Counted from the first letter of the stretch, positions 52,612 through 62,785 are shown. The stretch: 64,000 nucleotides of DNA from Bacteroidota bacterium (GCA_029781865.1 JAKOVW010000031.1:62001-126000), one strand, 5' to 3'. Program-made: numbers and translations. Notes: generated by a model from the letters alone, not told the origin.

Positions 52612-54744
52612 ATGCTGCACTTTATTAAAAGCGGCGTTATAGTCGCATTAGCATTGCTATTCAATTCAATATCAGCCCAAATTATAGCCCCAAGGAATAA
52701 GATGTTTTCGCAACCATTGATAGAAGTCTTTTCTGGTATTAACTGTAATTTTTGCGATCCCGGAGATCAGGTTTTAAATAGTATGGTCACTGCAAATGGT
52801 TCCTGCCCTGTAAATATTATTGAATATAATGCGGGTATCGATGCCAGGCCAGCTAATTCAAATCAAACTGATTTAAGATCTTCATGTGGCGATACGATAC
52901 TCGGATTTTTTAATATACCCGCCACACCATTAGCCATAATAAACAGGGAGTCTGGTTCTTTAAAAATTTATCCGGAATGGGCTAATGCATTTTCGTTTCA
53001 AAAAAATAATCTGACGCCTGTAAACCTGGGTATGAAAGTAGACTATGATTCAACATTACGCGAATTGAATATCCTTGTGGAAATATATCCTCTGCAAACA
53101 GAGAATATACATAGCTGTATTTTAAATTTAATGCTCACAGAAAATCGGGTTAAAGGATATCAAAAAATGTATGGTGGAAATGAGAATTATAATTATTTTC
53201 ATAATTATGTTTTCAGATCTCCTATAACTGCTTGTTTTGGCGATACAATAAAGTCCCTGGTTCCTGGTGCGCCGTTTCAGGTCCGTTATTTGTATCGATT
53301 ACCTGAATCAGTTAATCCTGATTTGTCACGAGTTATTGGATTTGTTACAAGTTCAATATATCCTGTTGAATTTTATACTTCTGAATCTATTCCGGTATCA
53401 GGTGGCCGTACTTTTGTGGATGGAGTACTTAGTGATGATCAGGATGAAGAAGTTATTGTAAAACCCGGAGAAGACATCGTTCGGGAGTTAAATTATCAAT
53501 CAATGGCAGCGTCAAAACAAGTGGTGCAATTTAAATTCATATTTGACAAACCTGATTTTTGGGATTTGACGGTTGAAGTTGATGGTAAACAATTTGCTGA
53601 TACAATTTCATACGAATTTCAACCCGGAGAACGCAAAAACATACAAATCGTATTTGCAACACATGGCTATAATGGATTTGCTGATTTTGAATTGGTTATT
53701 ACACCCAATTCGACGAAGAGCCAATGCCCATCTATTCCTCATTCAAAAAAGTTAAAATGCAAGCCGGCTGAATGCGGTACTATTGTAGTTTATAATACAA
53801 GTAAACGAACGGACGGCCTTCCGAATACAGTGAATTTATGGAAACCAATTACGGATGCTCTCGATTGTTTTTTATGCAAGGATTATGTTATCTTGAAGGA
53901 TTTCGAATTTGAACGAATGTTTACACTGGATACGTCTAAAGTGCCTAAGGCTATTTACTACCAGGTTGGATGGGGGATTCCACTGGTGAGTTCAACGAAT
54001 TATGCAATTTTGAGAAGATTAATGGATAAAGGAACAGCATTGTTTATGGCCGGGCAAGACATTTCATATCAAATGGGAAGTAATTTGCCGGGTTCATTCA
54101 CCAATGCCAATTCCAGGTATTTTCACAATATTTATTTGTCTGCAAAGTATGTATGGAATGGAGATTCAACTTTGCATCACATAAATGGAATTACAACAGA
54201 TCCTGTATTTGGACAATTGAAAAGTTCTGATTTAAAGCCGGTTTACAATACTGCAACTACCCTCAATTTATTTCCCGATGTTATTAGTTCTACTTCAGCA
54301 AATGCTAAAACGTTTTTAAGCTATGATGATGGTCGGATATGTGGTTATTATTTTAACAGGCCCCCTCATAAAGTTATATTTTTAGGGGTTGGTGTTGAAA
54401 TGATTGAAGACATGAAATTCAGAAAAGATCTCATCACTACCGCACACATTTGGATGTTGGGATGTGATAAATTGATTTCCGGAGTGGCCGATTTGAAATC
54501 ATCCGCTTTTGCTGAAGTCTATCCAACCTGTTCGGCTGGTGAACTAAATGTAGGGATTTCAATATTGCAGGACCGAATGAAGATGTATTTGTATAATCTG
54601 AATGGTCAGTTACTTCATGTATTTCAAATTAAAAATGGCAGTCAGGTTTTGGATCTGAGCGGTTTGAGTCAGGGAGTTTATTTGTATAAACTGTTGTTTG
54701 CTGAAGATAAAGTAGGGCAAACCGGAAAATTTATCAAAATCTGA
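52612..54744 (+). CDS. Omp28-like secreted protein with type IX sorting domain
   Basis: A 710-residue secreted protein. The ATG at 52612 gives a signal peptide (MLHFIKSGVIVALALLFNSISAQ); the 39 codons before it start at a TTG and are not needed. The first part resembles Omp28/thioredoxin-like outer-membrane proteins (VFSGINCNFCDPGD, a CxxC in a redox-like place, and GFFNIPATPLAIINRES). The middle is of unknown fold. The end is a type A sorting domain (LNVGISILQDRMKMYLYNLNGQ ... LSQGVYLYKLLFAED). A surface-bound role is likely; its exact function is unknown. Confidence 0.75.
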   Translation: MLHFIKSGVIVALALLFNSISAQIIAPRNKMFSQPLIEVFSGINCNFCDPGDQVLNSMVTANGSCPVNIIEYNAGIDARPANSNQTDLRSSCGDTILGFFNIPATPLAIINRESGSLKIYPEWANAFSFQKNNLTPVNLGMKVDYDSTLRELNILVEIYPLQTENIHSCILNLMLTENRVKGYQKMYGGNENYNYFHNYVFRSPITACFGDTIKSLVPGAPFQVRYLYRLPESVNPDLSRVIGFVTSSIYPVEFYTSESIPVSGGRTFVDGVLSDDQDEEVIVKPGEDIVRELNYQSMAASKQVVQFKFIFDKPDFWDLTVEVDGKQFADTISYEFQPGERKNIQIVFATHGYNGFADFELVITPNSTKSQCPSIPHSKKLKCKPAECGTIVVYNTSKRTDGLPNTVNLWKPITDALDCFLCKDYVILKDFEFERMFTLDTSKVPKAIYYQVGWGIPLVSSTNYAILRRLMDKGTALFMAGQDISYQMGSNLPGSFTNANSRYFHNIYLSAKYVWNGDSTLHHINGITTDPVFGQLKSSDLKPVYNTATTLNLFPDVISSTSANAKTFLSYDDGRICGYYFNRPPHKVIFLGVGVEMIEDMKFRKDLITTAHIWMLGCDKLISGVADLKSSAFAEVYPTCSAGELNVGISILQDRMKMYLYNLNGQLLHVFQIKNGSQVLDLSGLSQGVYLYKLLFAEDKVGQTGKFIKI

Positions 54745-54762
54745 ATTAGTAATCAATTCAGA
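54740..54762. terminator. Hairpin spanning both stop codons of convergent genes
   Basis: tctgaatt and aattcaga pair perfectly (8 bp) around a 7-nt loop. The hairpin covers the stops of the Omp28-like gene and of the porin gene. On the minus strand it is followed by TTTTG, so it best serves the porin transcript. Confidence 0.4.
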
Positions 54763-56660
54763 AATGTCCATTGCAGGCCAAAATTCAAATAAAAATCATA
54801 AAATGGATACTTCTCCACAAGGGAAGGTCTGTTCTTAATCCAAAAGGAATCAATATTATCCAAATCAAGTAATAGCTGAAAATCGGAAACTTTAAAATGC
54901 ATGAATACACCCAATGAATAAATCATTTTATTCGGCAGGTCGGAAGGATAAAAGAGTTGAATAACCGGATTAAAATTGTATTTGTATTTATAGTCATATA
55001 ATTTCAGAGAAGCCCCTAATTCTGCATTGACGACTTTTTTAAATAAAGAACGATTGAAGGATAGTTGGTGATTGGAGTTCCAACCTGTGAAGTGGGAAGG
55101 ATCCGGATTTAAAGAATGATAATTAAATTGAGAATTCAATGTTATCCATTTAAAGCGTATTGGCAGATTTATGCCGATATTCAGTTTTTGAATGCCATCT
55201 TGACTTATGGGAAAAGAGAAACTGTTTAGAAAAATAAAATTCGAAAACTCAGACCAGCTGACATGAATGGACGAATGAATCCATTTTTCGGTATTTAATG
55301 TAAAAGAAATACCGGTTTCCCTGATAAAATTGTTTTGAAAGTCGTTTTGCCAAAAAAACTTTTTATTGATAATCAATTTGCGATAAATATAGGGTATGGG
55401 ATCAGATGTGATGAATGCATTGATTTGGCCATAAATATTGGTCTGATTACCTATGTTCAGACCAATTCGGAGATCAGGGGATAAACTTTCCTGAAAGTGT
55501 TTGAGTGCCAGTTTTGCATTCAGATCAAAATTTGTATTGATGTTGTATTTGCCGGATGCTTCAAACTGATACACATTTCTGTTTAATGGAAATGTGTCGT
55601 GATCATAACTTTGATATTCGTACCTGAAACCTATTTTGGTTTCCATTTTTGAATTGGCAAATAATCGAATTCCGGCTGAATGGGTCCATATCTTTTGGGT
55701 AAGCAGATTATTCAGGTTAGAACTGTCTATATGAAATGGTTGTGTAGACTGCTTGATTGAGTCAATGCCGCTGTCCGTATACCGATATGAATAATCCGTG
55801 TAAAAGGTTTTAAAGTATACAACAGGATGGAATATATCCGAATGTATGTTAATCGGGAAGTCCGTATTTACACCAATAGACCGATCATAACTTGTAGTTA
55901 AAGCAATGGTATTGTTTACGGGCACTGATTCACGGATATCATAATTCGGGTTGTTGAATATAGTATCTGAGCTGATTCCCCAATTATTTTCAATAGTATG
56001 CCTTTCGTCCAGATAAAGTACATTTAAATGAAATTTATCTGTTTTGCCGGTATACTGAACACCTGTGGTAAAAAGTGAATTTTTTTGTCTGCTATTAGCG
56101 TAGATGCCTTTGAAATTGTCTTTGTCATAGGAAAAATTCCACAGCAATTTATTGCGGAAGTTTTCAGCGAAAATTAAATGAATGTCTATGTTGTCAGAAA
56201 AAGTTGCCTGTGAATTGGAAAATGCCCTTCCCCGGTGAGTAGCTATTTCCGCATATGGTTTGTTCGGCGAAATGAATGAGTAATTATCAAAACCTGTCAT
56301 AGAAAAATTCATTGAATTGATACCGTGATCATACAGTTTATCGGAGTGTCGGTAATTTGACAGATGCAATTGGGGAGAGTTAAAGTTGTTTAGATTTATT
56401 TCGTTGAATTCATTCTGGCGTAACAATGAACTGTTGGAGTCTACCTGAATGCGGGCCTCAACCAGATCTGCCTGAAAGCGATAAATGAGTAATGGGATTC
56501 TGGCCAGACTATCAAAACGAAGTTGTTGCAAAGAATCCGATTCTGTTTGCGCAAATAAATTCGGACAGCAGGTTACAAGAAGAATTAAAATCAACGCAAT
56601 TCCATGATAGGAAAAAATGCGGAGGTTTTTGTTGTCAAAATAATTCTTCAGTATAATCAA
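54753..56660 (-). CDS. Putative beta-barrel porin (Porin_10-like)
   Basis: A 635-residue outer-membrane protein. The start is taken as the TTG at 56660, just after the stop of the gene before it, because no ATG precedes the signal peptide (IALILILLVTCCPNLFAQ). The sequence is a long run of alternating strands with many aromatic and Asn residues (NFSYDKDNFKGIYANSRQKN, FRYEYQSYDHDTF) and ends FLN, as in the Bacteroidota 'putative porin' family. It follows the choice-of-anchor-B gene by 2 nt, so the two form an operon. The transported solute is unknown. Confidence 0.72.
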   Translation of the reverse strand: MIILKNYFDNKNLRIFSYHGIALILILLVTCCPNLFAQTESDSLQQLRFDSLARIPLLIYRFQADLVEARIQVDSNSSLLRQNEFNEINLNNFNSPQLHLSNYRHSDKLYDHGINSMNFSMTGFDNYSFISPNKPYAEIATHRGRAFSNSQATFSDNIDIHLIFAENFRNKLLWNFSYDKDNFKGIYANSRQKNSLFTTGVQYTGKTDKFHLNVLYLDERHTIENNWGISSDTIFNNPNYDIRESVPVNNTIALTTSYDRSIGVNTDFPINIHSDIFHPVVYFKTFYTDYSYRYTDSGIDSIKQSTQPFHIDSSNLNNLLTQKIWTHSAGIRLFANSKMETKIGFRYEYQSYDHDTFPLNRNVYQFEASGKYNINTNFDLNAKLALKHFQESLSPDLRIGLNIGNQTNIYGQINAFITSDPIPYIYRKLIINKKFFWQNDFQNNFIRETGISFTLNTEKWIHSSIHVSWSEFSNFIFLNSFSFPISQDGIQKLNIGINLPIRFKWITLNSQFNYHSLNPDPSHFTGWNSNHQLSFNRSLFKKVVNAELGASLKLYDYKYKYNFNPVIQLFYPSDLPNKMIYSLGVFMHFKVSDFQLLLDLDNIDSFWIKNRPSLVEKYPFYDFYLNFGLQWTFLN

Positions 56661-56662
56661 GA

Positions 56663-58084
56663 TCAGGGAAGTTTTGTCAACCTGTTATTTGAATACAGTT
56701 GCCCATTCACATAAAGGTTCAGGAAATAAATTCCGGGTAATAATTTATCAACATTAATGGAGTGTATGGAGGTTCCATCATGCAGTGATCCTTTTTGAAC
56801 TTCAACTCCATTGCTATTAATGATTTCATATTTTACAAGAGACAGGCCATTCTCATTTTGGATATTCAAAAAATCAGAAACCGGGTTCGGGTAAAAGGTG
56901 AAGTTGGCATTTAGTGTATTGGTTTTTGTTGTAACAGGTTGGCAGGAATACACTGCATTACAAGGCTTTTCAAGTCCTTCCACCACAAACATGCCATTCT
57001 GCATATCAGCTACCACAACGTTTCCTGAAGGCAAGTAAGGATAATTACCCCATGATCCTTTGTAGTTTCTGAGATTTGGTAAAGTGCAGGTTGGATAATA
57101 AGCTTCCAAAACCGGTTTTGCGGGATTTTTAATATTGTATACCTGAAGTCCGTCATAGTAATAGGAAACATAGGCATAATCGCAAGAGACTAACGGATTA
57201 TGTGGAATGGCATTCATGGTATCTTTCTTCGCAAATAAAGTGGAAACCACTTTTCCGTTTCTGATATCGGTCAGGTCAAAAACTTTTAAGGGCAATCCGT
57301 GATTTTCATCTGCCATAACATAGGTTTTTCCATTTGGTGTCAGCCAGCCGGAATGATTGTAACCTGCAAATGGATACTCACTAGGTTTCCTGGTGAGTAT
57401 TGGTTTGGGATTGGAAGGATCGCTAAAGTCCATGATTGCCAATCCATCCGGTCCGCAATTTAAATAAGCAGTATCATTTCTTACATAAGCATCGTGAACC
57501 TGAGATGCGGTAATATCTCCAAATTGACTGTAATGACCGATGAATTTGGGGTGAACAGGATCGCTGATGTCGTATAGTCCGAGTGGGGAATAGCCATGTG
57601 CACCATTTTCAATACAGGTGTATAGTCTGGCCTTGGGAATGTCAATAAAAATATTATGTGCTCTCGTCAGAAATTCCCGTGAATCATAAACGACAAATGC
57701 GGTGTCCGGTAGTTGTGAAATATCGATGATCTGCAAACTGCTGGTTCCTTCATCACATACTGCATACAAATAGCATTTGAAGTCGTCATAGTCGCGATGA
57801 ACGACATGTGGCCCATTGGAAGCACCCGGAATCAAAATGCGTTGAAATATATTGTTGGGATCGGTTACATCAATGATATGAGTACCGGAAGTAGAGCCTA
57901 TGACGCCATATTCCCTATTGTTTACCCAAAAGCCCCAGGCTTCATTAAATGCATTGTCATAAGCTGAGGATCCGACAACGCTGCTGTCTCTCCAATGACC
58001 GAGTAATTTCAATTGTTTAACCTGTGCAAACACGCAGGCAAACTGGATTGAAATAAATGCTACTAAGAGAATTGCTATTTTCAT
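56663..58084 (-). CDS. Choice-of-anchor B family protein with LVIVD-type repeats and sorting domain
   Basis: A 473-residue secreted protein with a signal peptide (IAILLVAFISIQFACVFAQ) and several beta-propeller-like repeats (GTHIIDVTDPNNI, LQIIDISQLPD, LGLYDISDPVHPKF, LAIMDFSDPSNPK, LQVYNIKNPAKPVLEAYYP). These are the LVIVD repeats of the choice-of-anchor-B group. The end is a type IX sorting domain (NFTFYPNPVSDFLNIQNENG ... LLPGIYFLNLYVNGQ). It is probably a cell-surface protein; the ligand is unknown. Confidence 0.83.
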   Translation of the reverse strand: MKIAILLVAFISIQFACVFAQVKQLKLLGHWRDSSVVGSSAYDNAFNEAWGFWVNNREYGVIGSTSGTHIIDVTDPNNIFQRILIPGASNGPHVVHRDYDDFKCYLYAVCDEGTSSLQIIDISQLPDTAFVVYDSREFLTRAHNIFIDIPKARLYTCIENGAHGYSPLGLYDISDPVHPKFIGHYSQFGDITASQVHDAYVRNDTAYLNCGPDGLAIMDFSDPSNPKPILTRKPSEYPFAGYNHSGWLTPNGKTYVMADENHGLPLKVFDLTDIRNGKVVSTLFAKKDTMNAIPHNPLVSCDYAYVSYYYDGLQVYNIKNPAKPVLEAYYPTCTLPNLRNYKGSWGNYPYLPSGNVVVADMQNGMFVVEGLEKPCNAVYSCQPVTTKTNTLNANFTFYPNPVSDFLNIQNENGLSLVKYEIINSNGVEVQKGSLHDGTSIHSINVDKLLPGIYFLNLYVNGQLYSNNRLTKLP

Positions 58085-58180
58085 GTATAATTTTTGTCTT
58101 AGATTGTTCTATTTGGATTTTACGATGTAAATACTTTTTTGATTCCTAAGTTTATTCAAGTCATATATGAAGTTTTAACA

Positions 58181-58236
58181 TCTTCAAACTTCAATTCCGA
58201 TTCTTTAAAACCAAATTCTAAAATCCAAATTACGGT
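58181..58236. repeat. Degenerate heptamer array downstream of fabI
   Basis: Eight 7-nt units in register (tcttcaa, acttcaa, ttccgat, tctttaa, aaccaaa, ttctaaa, atccaaa, ttacggt). More diverged than the other arrays, but the same period. Confidence 0.5.
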
Positions 58237-58244
58237 TACTCGGG

Positions 58245-59048
58245 TTACATATCAAGAATGGCCGGATTCATTCCCATTGTTGAAAATCCTCCATCGTGAT
58301 ATAAGTTTTGCATGGTTACCATTCTCGTAAGATCAGAGAACATAGCGACGCAATAATCACCACATGCGTCTGCAGATGCGTTTCCAAGCGGACTCATTTT
58401 ATTTGCATAATCATAGAATTCTTTAAATCCTTTAATTCCTGATCCAGCAGTAGTCCAGGTAGGCGATTGAGATATGGTGTTCACCCTGACTTTTTTCAGG
58501 GTGCCAAAATGATATCCGAAACTTCTGGCGAATGACTCCAACAATGCTTTTGATTCTGCCATTTCACTATAGTCGGGAAAAACCCTTTGTGCGGCGATAT
58601 AAGTAAGTGCGAGAATAGAGCCTCCTTCTGAAATCGCATCTAATTTGTATGCAGATTGCATGAGTTTATGAAAGGAAATGGCCGAGATGTCAAACGTCTT
58701 GAGCATAAAGTCATAATTGATATCTGTATAGGATTTCCCTTTTCTAACATTTAATGACATTCCAATGGAATGCAGTATAAAATCTATTTTTCCTCCTAAA
58801 ACCTGCATGGATTGTTTTAACAGGTTTTCCAGATCCTCCACGGATGTGGCATCGGCACCGATAAGTTCTGCGTTTAATTTGGCAGACAATTCCTGTATCT
58901 TACCCATTCTCAGTGCTACAGGAGCATTGGTCAGGGTGATTTTAGCACCTTGCTCTACACACTTTTCAGCGACATGCCAGGCTATAGACTGCTCGTCCAA
59001 TGCCCCAAAAATGATCCCTTTCTTATTGGCTAAAAGATTATTTGACAT
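58245..59048 (-). CDS. fabI: Enoyl-[acyl-carrier-protein] reductase (NADH)
   Basis: A 267-residue SDR-fold enzyme for the last step of fatty-acid elongation. It has the nucleotide-binding start KKGIIFGALDEQSIAWHVA, HSIGMS, the catalytic pair Y-x6-K in FPDYSEMAESK (about residues 159 and 166) and the late VNTISQSPTWTTAGSGI. These are FabI, not FabG or FabL, features. A promoter-like TTTG-N22-TAATTTTG lies 16 nt upstream. Confidence 0.93.
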   Translation of the reverse strand: MSNNLLANKKGIIFGALDEQSIAWHVAEKCVEQGAKITLTNAPVALRMGKIQELSAKLNAELIGADATSVEDLENLLKQSMQVLGGKIDFILHSIGMSLNVRKGKSYTDINYDFMLKTFDISAISFHKLMQSAYKLDAISEGGSILALTYIAAQRVFPDYSEMAESKALLESFARSFGYHFGTLKKVRVNTISQSPTWTTAGSGIKGFKEFYDYANKMSPLGNASADACGDYCVAMFSDLTRMVTMQNLYHDGGFSTMGMNPAILDM

Positions 59049-59064
59049 ATAGATTTATTTTAGG

Positions 59065-59098
59065 CAAAATTAAAAGTATATCTGGTAATGTACTCAAA
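59065..59098 (-). promoter_or_regulatory. Candidate promoter of fabI
   Basis: On the minus strand TTTG (59095-59098) and TAATTTTG (59065-59072) are separated by 22 nt. The -7 box ends 16 nt before the ATG. Confidence 0.45.
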
Positions 59099-59244
59099 TA
59101 TTATAACAATTAACCCTCAGTATTTAAAGGACATCTGTTTGTGCAAGCGCTTATTAAAAACCTGAAAATTACACCTGGTGCCAGTAAATCAGAATGATTT
59201 AGTCAATGTTGAATTTTTCTTTTTCTTACTGTGTCTGTTTATAT

Positions 59245-60897
59245 TTAAGTCATTTCGATTAGTTCCATCGCATTTTTTAATGCTGCTTTCGTTGGTGGTT
59301 CACCGCTCAGCATTTTCGCTAACTCATTCAAGCGTTCCGTTTTATTAAGTGATTTGATATTGGTATTTGTTTTCTTACCCAGGTGCTCTTTGTACACGTA
59401 ATAATGATGATTAGCCCTGGAGGCAACCTGCGGAGAATGGGTGATGCAGATGACCTGCTGATGAGAAGACATTTGTTTGAGAATATTTCCCATCTGCAAT
59501 GCGATTTGGCCGGATACACCTGTGTCGATCTCATCAAAAATTAAACAACCGGCTTCATTTTTTTGAGCCACCTGGGACTTAATGGCCAAATTGAATCTGG
59601 CAAGTTCGCCTCCGGATGCCTGATCTTTAATCGGCCGCAATGTGCTTCCTTTGTTTGCAGAAAATAAAAATTCAATCTGGTCTTTTCCGGTTTCTTTTAG
59701 TTCGTCTGTCTCAGTCAGCTGAATATTAAATTTGGCAAATTCCATTCCTAATTGCAAGAGTAGTTGATTCGTTTTTTGAATCAATTCAGCCGATTTTGCA
59801 ATGCGTTCCCTGGAAATTTGTGCTGCTTCTTTCAGGAGATTCTTTTTAGATTCTTCTATCCGATGATTGAGTTGTTCAAGAGATGCGTCGGATGTAGTGA
59901 TCAGATCCAGTTTATTTTGTAATTCATTTCTAATGGCAATTAACTCACTATCTGTGCTCACCCTGTGTTTTTTCAATAGACGATTGAGCAAATCAATGCG
60001 CTGGTTGACCGTTGCGATTTTCTCAGGACTGAATTCAGTTTGATCAGCAACTTGTTCCAATTCGCGGCTAATATCTTTAAGTTCTGTCTTAAGCTGATCC
60101 AGTCGATCATACAGGGATTTCATGGTTTCATTGATGCGAATATTTCGGATCAGGTTGAGACTGATTTGAATCTGATCTAAAATACCTGCTTCTTTCTGAA
60201 TTAAATCAAACGATTGACTGGCATTGGATTTGATTTCTTCAGATTTGGACACTGTATTTAATTCTTCTTCCAGTTTGACTAATTCATTTTCGTTCAAATT
60301 GGCAGAATCCAATTCATTAAATTGAAATTCGACGAATTCTTTTTCTATTAGTCCTTGTTTGATTTTCTCTTCTATTTCCTTTTTCTGGAAAAGCAGATCC
60401 TGGTAATCTTTAAAGTTTTTTTTGTACTTCAGTGTATGCTCTGTCAGGCCTGCAAATGAATCGAGAACGGCGAGCTGATAATTTTTATCAAAGAAATCAA
60501 GATGATCGAATTGCTGATGGATGCTCAATAATAAAGGAGCAATCTGTAGTATATCGCTCAACAAAGCCGGGCTGTCATTTATAAACGATCTCGATTTTCC
60601 GGAGGGCAAAATTTCTCTTCGGATAATCAACTCTTCATCCATTTCTATATCCAGCTTTTCTCTGAGCATATTTTGGACAGATGGAGTGCACTGAAACAGA
60701 ACTTCGACCAGGCATTTCTCATCCGGATTCCTCAGGATTTTTACATCAGAACGGCTTCCCAATACCAATTGCAATGCGCCAATGATGATGGATTTACCTG
60801 CGCCTGTTTCTCCGGTGATTACAGTAAAGTCTTTTTTCCAGTCAATTTCGAGTTGGTCGATAATAGCATAATTCCTGATCTGAAGTGAACGCAGCAT
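59245..60897 (-). CDS. recN: DNA repair protein RecN
   Basis: A 550-residue SMC-like ATPase for double-strand break repair. It has the N-terminal Walker A (FTVITGETGAGKSIIIGAL), then two long coiled-coil stretches (about residues 150-370), and the C-terminal ABC signature (LRPIKDQASGGELARFNLAI) with Walker B CLIFDEIDTGVSG and ICITHSPQVAS. The length is usual. It ends a run of two genes after the TPR membrane protein gene, 13 bp away. Confidence 0.96.
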   Translation of the reverse strand: MLRSLQIRNYAIIDQLEIDWKKDFTVITGETGAGKSIIIGALQLVLGSRSDVKILRNPDEKCLVEVLFQCTPSVQNMLREKLDIEMDEELIIRREILPSGKSRSFINDSPALLSDILQIAPLLLSIHQQFDHLDFFDKNYQLAVLDSFAGLTEHTLKYKKNFKDYQDLLFQKKEIEEKIKQGLIEKEFVEFQFNELDSANLNENELVKLEEELNTVSKSEEIKSNASQSFDLIQKEAGILDQIQISLNLIRNIRINETMKSLYDRLDQLKTELKDISRELEQVADQTEFSPEKIATVNQRIDLLNRLLKKHRVSTDSELIAIRNELQNKLDLITTSDASLEQLNHRIEESKKNLLKEAAQISRERIAKSAELIQKTNQLLLQLGMEFAKFNIQLTETDELKETGKDQIEFLFSANKGSTLRPIKDQASGGELARFNLAIKSQVAQKNEAGCLIFDEIDTGVSGQIALQMGNILKQMSSHQQVICITHSPQVASRANHHYYVYKEHLGKKTNTNIKSLNKTERLNELAKMLSGEPPTKAALKNAMELIEMT

Positions 60898-60910
60898 GTT
60901 GTGTTATTTA

Positions 60911-62785
60911 TCATTGAATTTTTTCACCCAACCTGGATGCTTGTTGTAAGTCTTGATTTGAAGCAGCTTTATTTCCAAGCAATTCATAAGTACGTCCGCG
61001 TTCGAGATAATACAATCCGACATTCGGATTCATTCGAATTGCTGTTGAATAATACTCAACTGCTTTATTCGGATTATTAAGTGCTCTCAGACATCGTCCT
61101 CCTTCATACCATAAGTCCGGATTCCTGGGATCGAGTTTGAGATAACTATCAATATCTTTTAGGGCAAGATCAAATTGGCCGGATTGATTATAAATAATCG
61201 AGCGATTCAGATAACCCACTTTCCAGGTTTTATCGATTTCCAGACCCTTGTTAAAATCCGCCAGCGCTTCATCCATTCTGCCCAGTTTAGCTTTAGCTGC
61301 GCCTCGGTTGACATAGTATTCCGCCATGGGTTGCAGACTAATCGCCTTATCGTAGTCCAGTATCGCTTTGGCATCTTCGTTTTTGTTGAAAAATAATTTA
61401 GCTCGACTGTTGTATGTGCTGTGCCCTGCTTTTAATTCAATCGCTCTGTTGTAATCGGGAAGTGCGAGATCGAACAATTTATTGTCACGATAATAATTGG
61501 CTCTGTTGTTATAGGGTAATGAAGTATTCTTATAGTATTGCAAAACATGAGTCCATAGCGTACCTGAATTTTTCCAGATTTTGGTTTGATTAAATGTGAG
61601 ATAAGATAAAAACAAAATATAAATGCCACAACAAGACAAGATTGCGGAACTCTGTCCCTGATTTTTATTCGAATACTGTTGGAGATAAAAGATAAATATA
61701 AAAAACAAACCAATGTAAGCGATGTAGGTAAAACGATCTGCGAGGTATCCCTGGCCGGCTCCCAGTATTTGCAACAGAAAAACGATATTGACAAAAAAGA
61801 AAAGAAAACCAAAGACCAGGGGTTTGATATTCTTCCGGTATGCCCAATAGATAGCACCCAGCAATAGCAATGCAGCAGGCAATGATAGATAATGCCAGAT
61901 CGTTAATTTATCCGGATATGGATAAAGCGGAGACATCATGTACGGAAACAGCCATTTGATACAATAGGTGATCAAACTATACGAACCGATTAAAATCCGT
62001 GATGCACCTGTTTGCGTACCTTCATTAGTATCTAATGCACCCTGCTGGTGAAGAAAATAGATTCCAAGACAGCCATAGATAAAGGCAGCTGCGAAGAAAT
62101 ACCATTTTTCGAGAACGAGATTAAATCGCAAAGGTCTTTCTTTGTAATAATCGATGACCAGCATGGTTAAAGGCAAAGCAACCATTTGAATTTTCGCAAA
62201 GAGACCGATCAGAAATAAGAGAAATATCCAAAGGGTTCTGCTGGTTTTTTTGTCATCCAGGTTCCTGATATAAAGCAATAATGCGGCACAAAAAAATGAA
62301 CCGTACAATACATCTTTTCGCTCTGTTATCCACGTAACTGATTCAACCCGCAAAGGATGGAGTGCAAATAATGCGGCTCCCAGTAATGCGAATGTCAACT
62401 CAAGTTTTAAAGCTCTGAAAATTTTAAACACCAGGAAAACACAAAGCATATGAAGCAGTACATTAGTAAGGTGCATCATCTTCGGATTCATTCCAAAAAA
62501 ACGATGTTCGATCGCATAGCTCAAAATATTAAGGGGGTTATAAGTGCCGATAACAGTCTGCGTAAAAATGGCTTTGAGATTCAGATCCTGAACTAAAGGA
62601 TTTTCGTAGACATTGCGGTCATCATCCCAGTTGACAAACTCATTCTTGAGAGATGGACTGAAGACCAAAAAGGTAAATCCTAAGAGAATGAGTAAGTACA
62701 ATGTTTCCCCTTTTGACTTTTCAATGACAGGAGATTTCTGCGAAACAGCTGGAATGGCTTTGGCTTTGGTTTTCTTTTGTCCCAT
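60911..62785 (-). CDS. Multispanning membrane protein with C-terminal TPR repeats (TMTC/GT-C-like)
   Basis: A 624-residue protein. Residues ~30-410 contain about ten membrane segments, beginning with NEFVNWDDDRNVYENPLV. The acidic WDDD after TM1 is the catalytic-loop pattern of GT-C/TMTC protein O-mannosyltransferases. HPLRVESVTWITERKDVL is a further conserved TMTC-like stretch. Residues ~425-610 form at least five TPR repeats (LPYNNRANYYRDNKLFDLAL, YYVNRGAAKAKLGRMDEALA, LWYEGGRCLRALNNPNKAVE). It may transfer sugars to exported proteins. Catalytic activity is inferred. Confidence 0.82.
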   Translation of the reverse strand: MGQKKTKAKAIPAVSQKSPVIEKSKGETLYLLILLGFTFLVFSPSLKNEFVNWDDDRNVYENPLVQDLNLKAIFTQTVIGTYNPLNILSYAIEHRFFGMNPKMMHLTNVLLHMLCVFLVFKIFRALKLELTFALLGAALFALHPLRVESVTWITERKDVLYGSFFCAALLLYIRNLDDKKTSRTLWIFLLFLIGLFAKIQMVALPLTMLVIDYYKERPLRFNLVLEKWYFFAAAFIYGCLGIYFLHQQGALDTNEGTQTGASRILIGSYSLITYCIKWLFPYMMSPLYPYPDKLTIWHYLSLPAALLLLGAIYWAYRKNIKPLVFGFLFFFVNIVFLLQILGAGQGYLADRFTYIAYIGLFFIFIFYLQQYSNKNQGQSSAILSCCGIYILFLSYLTFNQTKIWKNSGTLWTHVLQYYKNTSLPYNNRANYYRDNKLFDLALPDYNRAIELKAGHSTYNSRAKLFFNKNEDAKAILDYDKAISLQPMAEYYVNRGAAKAKLGRMDEALADFNKGLEIDKTWKVGYLNRSIIYNQSGQFDLALKDIDSYLKLDPRNPDLWYEGGRCLRALNNPNKAVEYYSTAIRMNPNVGLYYLERGRTYELLGNKAASNQDLQQASRLGEKIQ

